Positions 1 through 7,425 of a stretch of 43,617 bases of DNA are shown piece after piece. The DNA is from Cysteiniphilum litorale (GTDB taxonomy: Bacteria; Pseudomonadota; Gammaproteobacteria; Francisellales; Francisellaceae): positions 1 through 43,617 of the forward strand of contig NZ_QLIQ01000026.1 in assembly GCF_003428165.1 (NCBI RefSeq), written 5' to 3'. How positions within the stretch are numbered: position 1 is the stretch's first letter; each line of letters starts with the position of its first letter. The position numbers were made by a program, and so were the translations under genes. The notes below the pieces were generated by a model that was not told where the DNA came from, searched no databases, and worked only from the letters and a program-made list of their open reading frames with translations.

Positions 1-142
1 ACATTGAGCTGTTGGTGGTCGTGTTATTGCTCTTGTCATGCTTGGTTAAAGCCTATCAACATCCATTTTTGGTAAGTATACAGGGGAACTAGCACATAAT
101 CACGCTGTCATCAATGCGTAAGTCCTAGAGATTTATTTTGAG

Positions 143-679
143 TTGCTAAGTGATATTGATAGCGCTGATTTTAAGGCGGGCGTGAAAAAACTGTTGAATC
201 AAAGAGTTTACAACTCATTCCCAACGATTGCCGAGCTTCGCAATGCGTGCTTAATTGATGCCGATAGTCGCGCGATTATGGCATGGCAATCAGTTTACGA
301 TGCGATAGCGCGCTTTGGTGCATATGCTACGGTGGCATTTGACGATAAGGTTATCCATATGGCGCTAGGGGCTGTAGGTGGTTGGCATCATTTATGCTGC
401 AGCACGATTCAGCAGTTGGAGTTTTTGAAGAAAGACTTTATGAAAGCCTATGTTAGCTATAGCAGAACACCAATGGAAACGAAACCATATTTCACAGGAA
501 TTTGTGACCGAGAAAACGGTTTAGCAACCATTAACAGCATTAGCTGTAGTTATCTCAGCGAATCAGAGGTCAACAAACAGCTTGCGTATGTCTCTGGCAA
601 CAAAGGCAGTGCTAAGCAAATTATGGCAGAGATAAGAAATAAAATTGCGCTTAAGGAAATCCAAGGAGGTGCAGCATGA
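143..679 (+). CDS. Phage protein of the DUF6475-like replication-region family, N-terminus probably broken
   Basis: The 178 residues starting at TTG 143 match the body of a common phage family found beside replication genes. The sequence shows a segment reading LLSDIDSADF, then FPTIAELRNA, then a W-x-x-V-x-x-A-I-x-R-x-G-x-Y-x-x-V-x-F-D-D block followed by GGW and a C-terminal F-x-K-x-Y stretch. Family members normally begin further upstream with a short helix and a Y/F-G-K motif. That motif (IFGKY) is present here in the same frame at about 65-79, but TAA codons at 47-49 and 119-121 separate it from the rest. No good ribosome site precedes TTG 143. The gene is therefore either N-terminally truncated or a pseudogene. 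It overlaps the next gene by ATGA. The function of the family is not established; the family name is from memory. Confidence 0.6.
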   Translation: MLSDIDSADFKAGVKKLLNQRVYNSFPTIAELRNACLIDADSRAIMAWQSVYDAIARFGAYATVAFDDKVIHMALGAVGGWHHLCCSTIQQLEFLKKDFMKAYVSYSRTPMETKPYFTGICDRENGLATINSISCSYLSESEVNKQLAYVSGNKGSAKQIMAEIRNKIALKEIQGGAA

Positions 680-1029
680 GTTTTGAAGATGCTTTCAGAG
701 GAGTTGTATCAGCGGAAGTTCAGCCAATCACACAAAATATTGAGCGATTAACCCAAATGGTTGAATATTTAGCTGACAAAGTTCAAAGGCTAGAAACAGC
801 TAGGGGCACGACAGGAATCAAAAAAGAGCTTTTGTCGTTGCGTGATGTTGAAAACATTGTCGGGCGCAAGCAGTGCTGGATATACAAACAAATGCATGCA
901 AACGCTTTTCCTGCGCAAATTTCAATGGGTAGTCGCGTATTTTGGAAACGCGAAGATATTGAACGATTTGTTGATATCACCAAAAAGGGTGAAGTGTATA
1001 CAGTTAAAAATGGAACCACGGAGGGCTAA
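676..1029 (+). CDS. AlpA-like phage DNA-binding protein with N-terminal coiled coil
   Basis: This 117-residue protein has two parts. Residues about 15-43 are heptad-like (IERLTQMVEYLADKVQRLE) and should form a coiled coil for self-association. Residues about 50-105 resemble the AlpA/excisionase winged-helix fold: LLSLRDVENIVGRKQCWIYK, then FPAQISMGSRVFWKREDIERF, the typical order of a recognition helix followed by a wing with R-V-x-W-x-x-x-D-I. Such proteins bind DNA and act as excisionase or early transcription factors. The start overlaps the stop of the preceding gene (ATGA), with GGAGG just upstream, so translation is probably coupled. Which of the two roles applies cannot be told from sequence. 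Confidence 0.75.
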   Translation: MSFEDAFRGVVSAEVQPITQNIERLTQMVEYLADKVQRLETARGTTGIKKELLSLRDVENIVGRKQCWIYKQMHANAFPAQISMGSRVFWKREDIERFVDITKKGEVYTVKNGTTEG

Positions 1030-1032
1030 GCG

Positions 1033-1215
1033 ATGTCTAAAAAGAGATTATGCGAAATATGTGGGCTAAATCCTGCGACAGTTCCTGACAGGGGTCGTCC
1101 CGGCAAATTAATTAATCGGGTATGCGGTAGATGTCATGGCTTGAGGCTAAAAGGAGATTTTCAACAAATTTTAGAATTACGCAAAGCGTGGAGGCTAAGC
1201 CATGAAAACAACTAA
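1033..1215 (+). CDS. Small zinc-ribbon protein
   Basis: A 60-residue protein with two CxxC-type knuckles, C-E-I-C at residues 7-10 and C-G-R-C near 31-34, in a basic context. This is the spacing of a small zinc ribbon. Phage early regions often encode such proteins, usually of unknown function; nucleic-acid or protein binding is plausible. It starts three bases after the upstream stop and overlaps the next gene's start by 14 bases, so it belongs to the tightly packed early operon. Confidence 0.6.
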   Translation: MSKKRLCEICGLNPATVPDRGRPGKLINRVCGRCHGLRLKGDFQQILELRKAWRLSHENN

Positions 1216-1402
1216 TGCTATGTTGAAATACCGCACTAAGCGATTGATTGATATTGACCGTGAAGAGATTGAGGCGGCTGAGAACGTTAAAAGCGCTCAT
1301 AAATCGCCTGTAAGCGACTTTTTTATAAAATACGTAGTTAGACAGCCAAAGGATGGTGTTCGTTCATTGGCGCCCTATTTACGTCGAAATGCGGGGTTGT
1401 GA
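1202..1402 (+). CDS. Hypothetical phage early protein, 66 aa
   Basis: I do not recognise this protein. It is basic, with an acidic helical patch (IDREEIEAAENV) at about residues 17-29 and an RxPKDGVRSLAPYLRR tail. ATG 1202 lies within the end of the zinc-ribbon gene and is preceded by GGAGGCTAAGCC, a usable ribosome site. The packed arrangement and ribosome site support a real gene; nothing supports a function. Confidence 0.45.
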   Translation: MKTTNAMLKYRTKRLIDIDREEIEAAENVKSAHKSPVSDFFIKYVVRQPKDGVRSLAPYLRRNAGL

Positions 1403-1403
1403 A

Positions 1404-1613
1404 ATGTTCGGAACAAAAGAATTTGATGCTGTACTTGTAGGTTTTGAAAACGCCATGCGCTATGGCGCCTTTAGATGTAGGTTAGACAGGGAGTCAAGAG
1501 AAGAAATGCGCGAGGGAAAAGGTAATTGGTACCAAGATGGTGAGGCTAATCAGTTGTTTAAGGCGTATATGCTTGGATATTCAAACGCCAAGAGCGTTTA
1601 TCAGCAAAGTTAG
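1404..1613 (+). CDS. Hypothetical phage early protein, 69 aa
   Basis: The start chosen is ATG 1404, one base after the previous stop and preceded by GGGGTTGTGA; a longer reading to 1353 would overlap the neighbour. The product is a soluble, probably helical small protein ending in LFKAYMLGYSNAKSVYQQS. No domain is recognised. It is followed by a GGAGG ribosome site for the next gene, consistent with a single early operon. Confidence 0.5.
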   Translation: MFGTKEFDAVLVGFENAMRYGAFRCRLDRESREEMREGKGNWYQDGEANQLFKAYMLGYSNAKSVYQQS

Positions 1614-1624
1614 GAGGGAATGGT

Positions 1625-1819
1625 ATGCACCAATCACTAGAGATATTAAATCACTTAAAAGACAACGGCAGTATCACGCCACTTGAGGCACTGCACAAAT
1701 ATGGCTGTATGCGCCTTGGTGCGCGGATTTTTGAGCTACGCCAGAAAGGTTACCCGATTAAAACGGAGATTTCTGAGAGTAGCAAAAAGTATGCGGTTTA
1801 TAAATTAGTTAAGGAGTAG
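1625..1819 (+). CDS. Helix-turn-helix protein (HTH_39-like)
   Basis: A 64-residue protein with the small winged-helix pattern seen in many phage early regions: ILNHLKDNGSITPLEAL, then YGCMRLGARIFELRQKGYPI. The first helices and the T-P-x-E-A turn are typical of the HTH_39 (PF14090) family, in which the R-L-x-A-R-I-x-E-L-R helix would contact DNA. Its target is unknown. It starts with a good GGAGGG site at about 1613-1618 and is followed after two bases by the next gene. Confidence 0.7.
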   Translation: MHQSLEILNHLKDNGSITPLEALHKYGCMRLGARIFELRQKGYPIKTEISESSKKYAVYKLVKE

Positions 1820-1821
1820 TT

Positions 1822-2049
1822 ATGACTATTGAAGAGTTTAAAAAGCAAAAGTGGACAGCTGAGATGTATTGTACATATTCAAACCCGCGCACGAAGGAAC
1901 AAACTATGCACGCTGTTGCAACGGTTTGTTTTTCTGAATGTCTGGTTGGGCTGTGCGATCCAAACGTAGATGAATGTGAGCCTGAGGATATCCATTGGGT
2001 TAGATGTGAGAATGTTACTTTAGGTGTGACGGGGCGTGGCAGGACATGA
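1822..2049 (+). CDS. Hypothetical phage protein, 75 aa
   Basis: Not recognised. A small acidic protein with five cysteines, including C-F-S-E-C and a later E-C-E-P-E-D; the spacing is not a clear metal-binding site. It has a GGAGTAGTT ribosome site overlapping the end of the HTH gene. Its stop overlaps the start of the methyltransferase gene (ATGA), so the two are probably translated together; a role connected with the methyltransferase is possible but unproven. Confidence 0.5.
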   Translation: MTIEEFKKQKWTAEMYCTYSNPRTKEQTMHAVATVCFSECLVGLCDPNVDECEPEDIHWVRCENVTLGVTGRGRT

Positions 2050-2828
2050 AAGTTTTAAGCTTATTCGATGGTATTAGTTGCGCACAAGTCGCTCTAAACA
2101 GAGCGGGTATTGCTTGCTCAGAATACCATGCTAGCGAAGTTGATAGCCATGCAATCAAAGTAACACAGTCTAACTACCCGATGACTAAACAGCTTGGCTG
2201 TGTAACAACGGTTACTGCGCAGGACTATGATTTGATTGTTGGCGGCTCACCTTGCCAGGGCTTTAGCTTTGCGGGGAGACAGAAAAACTTTAATGACAAC
2301 AGAAGTAAGTTGTTTTTTGAGTTTGCGAGAGTGCTTAAAGAAAATAAGCCGTGCTATTTTTTGTTTGAAAATGTCAACATGGAGCAGAAGCATCAAGACG
2401 TCATTACGCAAGAGCTAGGTGTTAAGCCTATCAAAATTAATAGTGCTCTGGTGAGTGCTCAAAATAGAGTTAGGCTTTATTGGACTAATATTCCTGCGGT
2501 AAAACAGCCAGGCGATAAAGGCATTGTATTAGCTGATATTGTCGGCTCTGGTTATGTGAAAGTAAGTAAAAAGCTTACGCCTAAAAACAATCAACTTAAA
2601 GCATCCTGTTTGACCGGTGGTGGTCACAGTGGCGGTAATCATAGTGATATGGATTTACTACTGGTGAATGGTAAAACAAGACGATACACACCAGAGGAAT
2701 GCGAAGCTTTGCAAACATTACCGCGAGGATATACGGCATCAGTGAGCAATACACAACGCTACAAAGCACTAGGCAATGCTTTTACGGTTGACGTTATAGC
2801 GCATTTGTTTAGCGGTTTGCAGGGTTAA
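2046..2828 (+). CDS. Orphan DNA (cytosine-5) methyltransferase
   Basis: A 260-residue C5-cytosine methyltransferase that transfers a methyl group from S-adenosylmethionine to cytosine. Motif I is LFDGIS at residues 6-11, motif IV is GGSPCQGF with catalytic Cys70, motif VI is FENV with Glu108, motif VIII is QNRVRLYW (Arg141, Arg143), and the C-terminal motif X region is ALGNAF. All key residues are present. The target-recognition region between about 165 and 225 is short, as in compact phage enzymes, so the recognised site cannot be predicted. No restriction endonuclease gene lies beside it, so its likely role is protecting phage DNA from host restriction. It starts by ATGA overlap with the preceding small gene. 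Confidence 0.93.
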   Translation: MKVLSLFDGISCAQVALNRAGIACSEYHASEVDSHAIKVTQSNYPMTKQLGCVTTVTAQDYDLIVGGSPCQGFSFAGRQKNFNDNRSKLFFEFARVLKENKPCYFLFENVNMEQKHQDVITQELGVKPIKINSALVSAQNRVRLYWTNIPAVKQPGDKGIVLADIVGSGYVKVSKKLTPKNNQLKASCLTGGGHSGGNHSDMDLLLVNGKTRRYTPEECEALQTLPRGYTASVSNTQRYKALGNAFTVDVIAHLFSGLQG

Positions 2829-2829
2829 T

Positions 2830-3012
2830 ATGAGGGCTTTAATCACATTTTCTGAGTTCTCAGAGCTAAAGCAAGTTGTACTGCTTGCCTTAGTCTGTGA
2901 ACAAAAGCAGACAGAATCAAAAAAGCAGGTGCTAACTCGAGTGCTTAAAGCCTTTGATGTGAGCGAGTTTGTCAAAGAAATGCTCAAGCGTGACGTGCTT
3001 GGGTTTGTTTAG
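2830..3012 (+). CDS. Hypothetical small phage protein, 60 aa
   Basis: Unrecognised. It starts one base after the methyltransferase stop and reads as an all-helical protein with a hydrophobic middle (VVLLALVCEQK) and a charged second half. It is the last gene before the candidate promoter at 3037, so it closes the first early transcription unit. Coding status rests on position and spacing only. Confidence 0.4.
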   Translation: MRALITFSEFSELKQVVLLALVCEQKQTESKKQVLTRVLKAFDVSEFVKEMLKRDVLGFV

Positions 3013-3036
3013 CTGATGGATTGTGAAGTCAAGTTA

Positions 3037-3067
3037 CACAAACTTGAGTGAAGCAGGTTGGTAATAT
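3037..3067 (+). promoter_or_regulatory. Candidate late-type phage promoter (copy 1)
   Basis: CACAAACT at 3037-3044, then exactly 17 bases, then TAATAT at 3062-3067. The same element with the same spacing occurs at 9631, 12948, 20633 and 24602. The right half is a sigma-70 type -10 box. The left half replaces a consensus -35 box, as expected for an activator-dependent promoter. It would drive the membrane-protein gene at 3099. Confidence 0.6.
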
Positions 3068-3098
3068 TGACCTCACAACAAAAAAGGAATGCTTACGA

Positions 3099-3620
3099 AT
3101 GAATGAACTTCAGAAAATAACAGACTGGAAGTATGTTACAACAGATAAAGCGAAGCATATATTTGCGCAGTTAGAAAAAGAGCTAGATACAAGTCTGGAG
3201 ACGCAAAAAGTCTTAGACGACAAGCTATTCAAATTGCTCAGTTTCTCAATTGTTGCTATTCCAGCATTATTTACGGCTATGCAGTTCACAAAAGTATCGG
3301 CAGCGATTTTTATCATTGCGATAGGTTTCTTGGTTTGCATGTTGTTTTGTTTGCTTGGTGTGTATGCGCGCAAGTATCGAGCAAGAGCAGAAAAACCAAG
3401 TGATTATATGTGCACAGGCGTTATTGATGAACCCTACAGATTGTTTTTGTATGCGGATGCAATGAGCTTTCAAGCATCGATCTCAGAAAATATCAAATCT
3501 AATCAGAGTAAAAGCAAATGTTATAAATTGGCGATTGTCAGCCTATTTGTTGGGTTTTCTTTAAGTACACTTATTTTGGCGGTGGCATGCCTCTATCCCA
3601 TCCATCTGGTACAGGTCTAG
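3099..3620 (+). CDS. Membrane protein, three predicted TM helices, possible exclusion/defence protein
   Basis: Starting at ATG 3099 (AGGA ten bases upstream) this is a 173-residue protein. It has a charged N-terminal helix with coiled-coil character, a pair of membrane helices at about 45-92, a 50-residue cytoplasmic linker, and a last membrane helix at about 143-166. The order of segments and several positions resemble the protein at 18338-18865: D-x-K before the first helix, a Y-rich linker, and K-rich residues before the last helix. The topology recalls SLATT/PycTM-type membrane effectors, but I see no nucleotide cyclase or other sensor gene, so this is inference. The promoter-like element at 3037 suggests expression with the late genes. 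Confidence 0.6.
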   Translation: MNELQKITDWKYVTTDKAKHIFAQLEKELDTSLETQKVLDDKLFKLLSFSIVAIPALFTAMQFTKVSAAIFIIAIGFLVCMLFCLLGVYARKYRARAEKPSDYMCTGVIDEPYRLFLYADAMSFQASISENIKSNQSKSKCYKLAIVSLFVGFSLSTLILAVACLYPIHLVQV

Positions 3621-3677
3621 GGTTTGGGGCAGTCAAGTTTAAAGCCATAGTGAAAACTCCATTTTTAAGGTTAAGCA

Positions 3678-3869
3678 ATGAGTATAACAAGAAACACAGC
3701 ATTCACGAAAGCGCAGCAGCAGTTATTACAAAGTCAAACTTTATCAAGCATTACTTTGCACGCCAGCGGGGAGGTGGGGGCTGAGTGCGTCTTTAATGGG
3801 AAGCTTACTTTTTCCTCTTTAGACGCGCTTCAGGCTTGGCTTGATAACGAAGGTAATTTATTTATTTAA
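3678..3869 (+). CDS. Hypothetical small phage protein, 63 aa
   Basis: Unrecognised small protein with an alpha-beta look: a helix around TKAQQQLLQSQ, then alternating strand-like residues, ending in ALQAWLDNEGNLFI. AAGGTTAAGCA precedes the ATG at 3678. It sits 18 bases before the recT-like gene, which has its own GGAGG site, so it probably begins the recombination operon. Confidence 0.45.
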   Translation: MSITRNTAFTKAQQQLLQSQTLSSITLHASGEVGAECVFNGKLTFSSLDALQAWLDNEGNLFI

Positions 3870-3887
3870 ACTCTTGGGAGGGAGGCG

Positions 3888-4712
3888 ATGAGTCAAGAAG
3901 TGCAGACCGTCAATAATCAGGTCACAGTTGTTACCGATGAGCAAATTGGCAAGTATCTGGAGTCAATGGGTAATGATTTAAATCCAGTACACAGAACACA
4001 ATTTATTGAGCTTGCTAAGGCGTTTAATCTCAATCCGTTTACGAGGGAGATATATGGCGTCAAATATGGTGATAATTTCAATATTATCGTTGGCTATGAA
4101 GTTTATATAAAACGTGCTGAGCGTAGCGGTCAGTTAAATGGTTGGTATGCATGGACAGAAGGCAATTGCGAAATTAAAAGCAAAACCATCAAGCGCAGGA
4201 ATAAAAAAACAGGTGAGTATTTTGACGTAACGGTTAATTATCCTGTTGGTGACATGGTGGCAAAGATTGAAATATATCGAAAAGATTGGGATAAGCCGTA
4301 TAAGCACAAAGTGCACTTAAGTGAATATGCGCAGGAAAATGAAATGTGGGCATCAAAACCTAGAACAATGCTTGAAAAAGTCGTTATAGCACAAGGATTT
4401 AGGCGTGCATTTAGTGTTGAGCTTGGTGGCATGCCATATACGAAAGAGGAGTTACCACCGCCAAGTGAGCCAATCGATGTCACGCCACAGAATGAGCAGC
4501 CTAAGCAAAAACCAGCAACACATCCAACAGCAAATAAGATTTTCTCAAAATTGAAGTCTGAAGGGATGAACACTAAACAAATGCAGCAGTTTGCTGCATA
4601 TGCAAAGCTTATATCTAGTGACGCAGATAGTTGTGCGCGCGTATTCAATAACTTTGCTGAGATATTAGAGCAATACAAAGAATCAAAGGTAATCGATCAT
4701 GAAGCTATATGA
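3888..4712 (+). CDS. bet: RecT/Bet single-strand annealing protein
   Basis: A 274-residue member of the phage recombination protein Bet/RecT superfamily, which anneals complementary single strands during phage recombination and replication. Recognised by the N-terminal block with L-N-P-F-T-R-E-I-Y-G-V-K-Y-G, the I-I-V-G-Y-E-V-Y-I-K-R-A-E-R-S segment, and the later R-T-M-L-E-K-V-V-I-A-Q-G-F-R-R-A-F segment. The C-terminal third, after about residue 200, is a low-complexity Pro/Gln linker followed by a small helical tail. A GGGAGGGAGG site precedes the ATG. No partner exonuclease is adjacent. The stop overlaps the start of the Gp157-like gene. Confidence 0.9.
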   Translation: MSQEVQTVNNQVTVVTDEQIGKYLESMGNDLNPVHRTQFIELAKAFNLNPFTREIYGVKYGDNFNIIVGYEVYIKRAERSGQLNGWYAWTEGNCEIKSKTIKRRNKKTGEYFDVTVNYPVGDMVAKIEIYRKDWDKPYKHKVHLSEYAQENEMWASKPRTMLEKVVIAQGFRRAFSVELGGMPYTKEELPPPSEPIDVTPQNEQPKQKPATHPTANKIFSKLKSEGMNTKQMQQFAAYAKLISSDADSCARVFNNFAEILEQYKESKVIDHEAI

Positions 4713-5187
4713 TATTAATCAAGAAATTATGCAGATTGTCTGCGAAGCAGTTGACGCTGAAACGGGTGAAGTAATTGCAGAACTAGATACCCAAAAGCTA
4801 ACAGACCTTAAGATAGCGCGTAAGGAAAAAGTACTCAATTTGGGTAAATACATTAAAAATTTAGATGCTGAATTGACTGCTGTAAACAATGAAAAAACAA
4901 AGTTTTTGAAGTGGGAGCAATCGCTTAAAAAGCGTATTGAGTCGATTAAAACCTATCTGGCTAAAAACATGGCAGAGGGTGAGAAGTTCAAAGACGCGCA
5001 AATCATGGTGAGTTGGCGCATGCCAAGCGAGCAAGTGCATGTGTCTAACGTTGATATGCTGCCAGAGAAATACAAGCGTATCAGCGTTGATGCTAACAAG
5101 GTCGAGCTAAAGCGCGCGATTAAAAACGGTGAGGCAATTACTGGAGCTTGTTTGCAATATGGTGAGCCGAGTGTATTGATTAAGTAG
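4699..5187 (+). CDS. Gp157-like phage protein
   Basis: A 162-residue protein matching the Siphovirus Gp157 family (PF05565): an N-terminal DAETGEVIAELD segment, a long central coiled coil of about residues 35-90, and a C-terminal R-I-S-V-D-A-N-K-x-E-L-K-R-A-I-K-N-G-E-A-I-T-G-A block, which is the family signature. Gp157 proteins are found beside recombination or replication genes; one Streptococcus thermophilus phage member has been linked with phage resistance, but biochemical activity is not settled. It overlaps recT by 14 bases, which supports co-translation. Confidence 0.85.
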   Translation: MKLYDINQEIMQIVCEAVDAETGEVIAELDTQKLTDLKIARKEKVLNLGKYIKNLDAELTAVNNEKTKFLKWEQSLKKRIESIKTYLAKNMAEGEKFKDAQIMVSWRMPSEQVHVSNVDMLPEKYKRISVDANKVELKRAIKNGEAITGACLQYGEPSVLIK

Positions 5188-5190
5188 GAA

Positions 5191-5373
5191 ATGCAAATGT
5201 TTATCGTACTATTTTTAATTTTCTTAACCTTAAAAGTAATCGGTTTAATTGCATGGTCATGGTGGTGGGTATGCTCACCGCTTTTGATAGGCACAGTTTT
5301 TTACTTACTGGCAACGATGGCAATGCTAATGATTAGTGCAAAATTTCATAATGTTTGGAGGAATCTAGAGTGA
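5191..5373 (+). CDS. Small membrane protein, two TM helices
   Basis: A 60-residue very hydrophobic protein with two likely membrane helices, residues about 2-22 and 25-50, and a short basic end. The start could be ATG 5191 or 5197; an AGGA site lies just upstream of the first. Small two-helix phage membrane proteins can be holins, but this one lies in the early region far from the lysis genes, so an inner-membrane regulatory or exclusion role is at least as likely. It overlaps the GTG start of the next gene by four bases. Confidence 0.5.
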   Translation: MQMFIVLFLIFLTLKVIGLIAWSWWWVCSPLLIGTVFYLLATMAMLMISAKFHNVWRNLE

Positions 5374-6113
5374 AAAATTTAACCGTTTTGAATAATGATA
5401 AGTTAACGATGTCTAGCCGCGAGATTGCTGCTTTAGTAGAAAAAAGGCATGATAATGTTAAGCGCACTATAGACACATTGCTAGAGAAAAAACTTATTGG
5501 CTGTCCTCAAATTGAGGATGGGGAAAAGTCGGCTAATGGTGTGGTTGAAAAGGTTTACCTAATAGGCAAGCGCGACAGCTATGTCATAGTGGCTCAACTA
5601 AGCCCTGAGTTTACAGCTCGACTTGTTGACCGTTGGCAAGAGTTAGAAGCTAAATCACAATCAAACCTACCAAACTTTAGCAATCCGGCAGAAGCAGCTA
5701 GAGCTTGGGCGTTGCAATATGAGCAGAATCAAAGTTTGCTAATCGAAAACACCAAAAAAGATCAGTTAATAGGTGAATATAAGCCAAAGGCTGATTATGT
5801 CGATATGATTTTAAAGTCGACTTCATTGGTTACCATTACTCAGATTGCTAAAGATTACGGCAAAAGCGGTCGCGCTATGAATAAGCTGTTGAATGACTTG
5901 GGCATACAATATTACCAAAGTGGGCAGTGGCTACTGTACAGCAAGTATCACGCACAAGGCTATACACATTCCGAGACAATTAATATCAAACACAATAACG
6001 GTCTTGATGAAATCAAAATGACAACGAAGTGGACGCAGAAGGGGCGTTTATTTTTATATGACAGATTAAAAGCAGCAGCTGTTTTGCCTTTGATTGAACA
6101 GAAAGCAGCGTAG
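5370..6113 (+). CDS. Rha-KilAC phage regulatory protein
   Basis: The start is GTG 5370, preceded by TTTGGAGGAATCTAGA. The 247-residue product has an N-terminal Rha domain (about residues 5-90), seen as LTMSSREIAALVEKRHDNV then YLIGKRDSYVIVAQLSPEFTARLVDRW, which is diagnostic. A linker is followed by a C-terminal KilAC domain (about 135-240) with ITQIAKDYGKSGRAMNKLL and the QW-L-Y-x-K-Y segment. Rha-type proteins are phage regulators, and in some phages their expression interferes with growth when the host lacks IHF; KilAC domains occur in antirepressors. It probably controls the lytic switch. It lies between Gp157 and RusA in one operon. Confidence 0.9.
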   Translation: MKNLTVLNNDKLTMSSREIAALVEKRHDNVKRTIDTLLEKKLIGCPQIEDGEKSANGVVEKVYLIGKRDSYVIVAQLSPEFTARLVDRWQELEAKSQSNLPNFSNPAEAARAWALQYEQNQSLLIENTKKDQLIGEYKPKADYVDMILKSTSLVTITQIAKDYGKSGRAMNKLLNDLGIQYYQSGQWLLYSKYHAQGYTHSETINIKHNNGLDEIKMTTKWTQKGRLFLYDRLKAAAVLPLIEQKAA

Positions 6114-6115
6114 TT

Positions 6116-6493
6116 ATGCAGTATGCGTTCACAACGGATTACCCGCCAAGTGTCAATAATCTTTATGTGACCACCAAAAGCGGTAAAAAGTGCTTATCAA
6201 AGCGACATGTAAAGTTTAGAAATCAGCTTTATTTTGATGCTGTTGAGCAATGCGGGCGTGTTATTAAGCCGATTACTGGTGATGCTAAGCTCATCGTTTT
6301 GCTTAGTCCACCGGATAACCGCGTCCGTGATGTTGATAACGCATTGAAGTCCTTATTTGATGGGATTAAGAAAGCGCGAATGATTAACGATGACAGTCAA
6401 ATCAAAACGCTGTATGTGCGTATGTTAGCTAAAAAACGAGGTGGAAGTTGTAGCGTTAAAATTAAAGCAATAGGAGCTTCAGAGCATGATTGA
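6116..6493 (+). CDS. rusA: RusA-family Holliday junction resolvase
   Basis: A 125-residue RusA-type endonuclease that cleaves Holliday junctions symmetrically as a dimer. Catalytic aspartates are visible as R-D-V-D-N with Asp72 and Asp74, plus Asp93 in MINDDSQ, the same spacing as Asp70, Asp72 and Asp91 of E. coli RusA; the conserved lysine follows at 78. The N-terminal PPSVNNLY motif is also typical. Length matches the family. It starts two bases after the rha stop and overlaps the next gene by eight bases. With RecT it forms the phage recombination module. Confidence 0.92.
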   Translation: MQYAFTTDYPPSVNNLYVTTKSGKKCLSKRHVKFRNQLYFDAVEQCGRVIKPITGDAKLIVLLSPPDNRVRDVDNALKSLFDGIKKARMINDDSQIKTLYVRMLAKKRGGSCSVKIKAIGASEHD

Positions 6494-6671
6494 GGTTGCA
6501 AAAAATCAAGAATGGAAAGCAGCGCGGATTATCGCAAAGATGGAAAAACAAGGAGAAATACAACCGCTGCAATGGCTCAAAATCCCTAATGCAGTGATTA
6601 AAAAATATTTCATGGTGATTAACAAAGAGAATGGGAAAAACGGGAATAACAGGAATCAACAGCATGCATAA
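6486..6671 (+). CDS. Hypothetical phage protein, 61 aa
   Basis: Unrecognised basic protein, mostly helical (EWKAARIIAKMEKQGEI then WLKIPNAVIKKYF), with an Asn/Gly/Lys-rich end. It overlaps both neighbours by eight bases: RusA on the left and the SSB-tail protein on the right. Overlap with real genes on both sides and AGGAG upstream of the ATG support coding. Confidence 0.45.
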   Translation: MIEVAKNQEWKAARIIAKMEKQGEIQPLQWLKIPNAVIKKYFMVINKENGKNGNNRNQQHA

Positions 6672-6957
6672 TCATAATATTGTTGCCACAACGGGCACTT
6701 ACACCGGACAAGACGGACAAAAGAAATATATCAATAAAACGATTGGCAAAGTATTCCAAACGCAACATGGGATAAAGCTAAAGCTTGATGCAAGTTTCAA
6801 TTTAGCGGCATTACAGCAAGCTGATGATGGTAGCGTATGGCTAGCGGTATTTCCACCGCGTGACAACACCCAACAGCAGGGAGTAAGCACTCAGTCGCAA
6901 CCACAGCCAACTATGCAGCAGTTAAATGATTTTGATGACGATTCAATACCGTTTTAA
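6664..6957 (+). CDS. Small protein with an SSB-like acidic C-terminal tip
   Basis: From ATG 6664 (AGGA upstream) this is a 97-residue protein. Residues 1-65 are strand-rich (VATTGTYTGQDGQKKY, then GIKLKLD, then GSVWLAVFPP). A Gln-rich linker follows, and the chain ends in DFDDDSIPF. The last residues closely copy the acidic D-D-D-I-P-F tip by which bacterial SSB recruits its partner proteins. The N-terminal part is shorter than a normal OB fold and I do not recognise it as SSB. It may bind single-stranded DNA or compete for SSB partners; this is inference from the tail and from its place beside RecT and RusA. Confidence 0.6.
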   Translation: MHNHNIVATTGTYTGQDGQKKYINKTIGKVFQTQHGIKLKLDASFNLAALQQADDGSVWLAVFPPRDNTQQQGVSTQSQPQPTMQQLNDFDDDSIPF

Positions 6958-6973
6958 GGGAGGAGTTAGGCAG

Positions 6974-7396
6974 ATGTATACATATGACAACAAACAATTT
7001 AAGTCAAAGAAAATGCTTTTTTCACACTTGCGCGAGCAAGGCACTATTTCATGCTCACATGGCTATTTTCTTAAAGCTTTCTCAAAGAATTATTTAAACA
7101 TTGAGCAAACGCTTGCGTACATTGGCAGCGCTTACACATTAAACAGGTCAGTCAAACATACCGATTTTACAGTCAATGATGTTTACTTTAAGAACATGCG
7201 CGAGTTTGAAATTCATTACAACTTGCCCGCTAACACACTGTCATCAATGAAGAATAAACGTAAAATCAGTACAAGCGAAGCCGCTAAAATTGCTTTGGAG
7301 TCACCAGAAGTCCAAAAGCAAATTGCCTATAAAAATTCACACACGGCTAAATTTCTACAGCTCAGGCTACCAACGACTAACTTTGTTTACCATTAA
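6974..7396 (+). CDS. Hypothetical phage protein, 140 aa
   Basis: ATG 6974 with GGGAGGAG upstream. The product starts with MYTYDNKQFKSKKMLFSHLREQGTI, a pattern like small DNA-associated phage proteins that act on a sequence read as 'required field plus helix'. A second, similar looking unit appears after residue about 75 (DVYFKNMREFEIHYNLPANTLSSMKNKR). The two halves may be an internal duplication of a helix-turn-helix-like element. No family name can be given. It lies just upstream of the Mor-like regulator. Confidence 0.5.
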   Translation: MYTYDNKQFKSKKMLFSHLREQGTISCSHGYFLKAFSKNYLNIEQTLAYIGSAYTLNRSVKHTDFTVNDVYFKNMREFEIHYNLPANTLSSMKNKRKISTSEAAKIALESPEVQKQIAYKNSHTAKFLQLRLPTTNFVYH

Positions 7397-7425
7397 TTGA
7401 ATGACTGGAGTATCAGGAGGGTATT

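Noticed and set aside
4238-4678. Reverse-strand 146-residue open frame within recT
   Set aside because: It lies entirely within the recT gene, which has full family motifs; no promoter or ribosome site supports the reverse frame.
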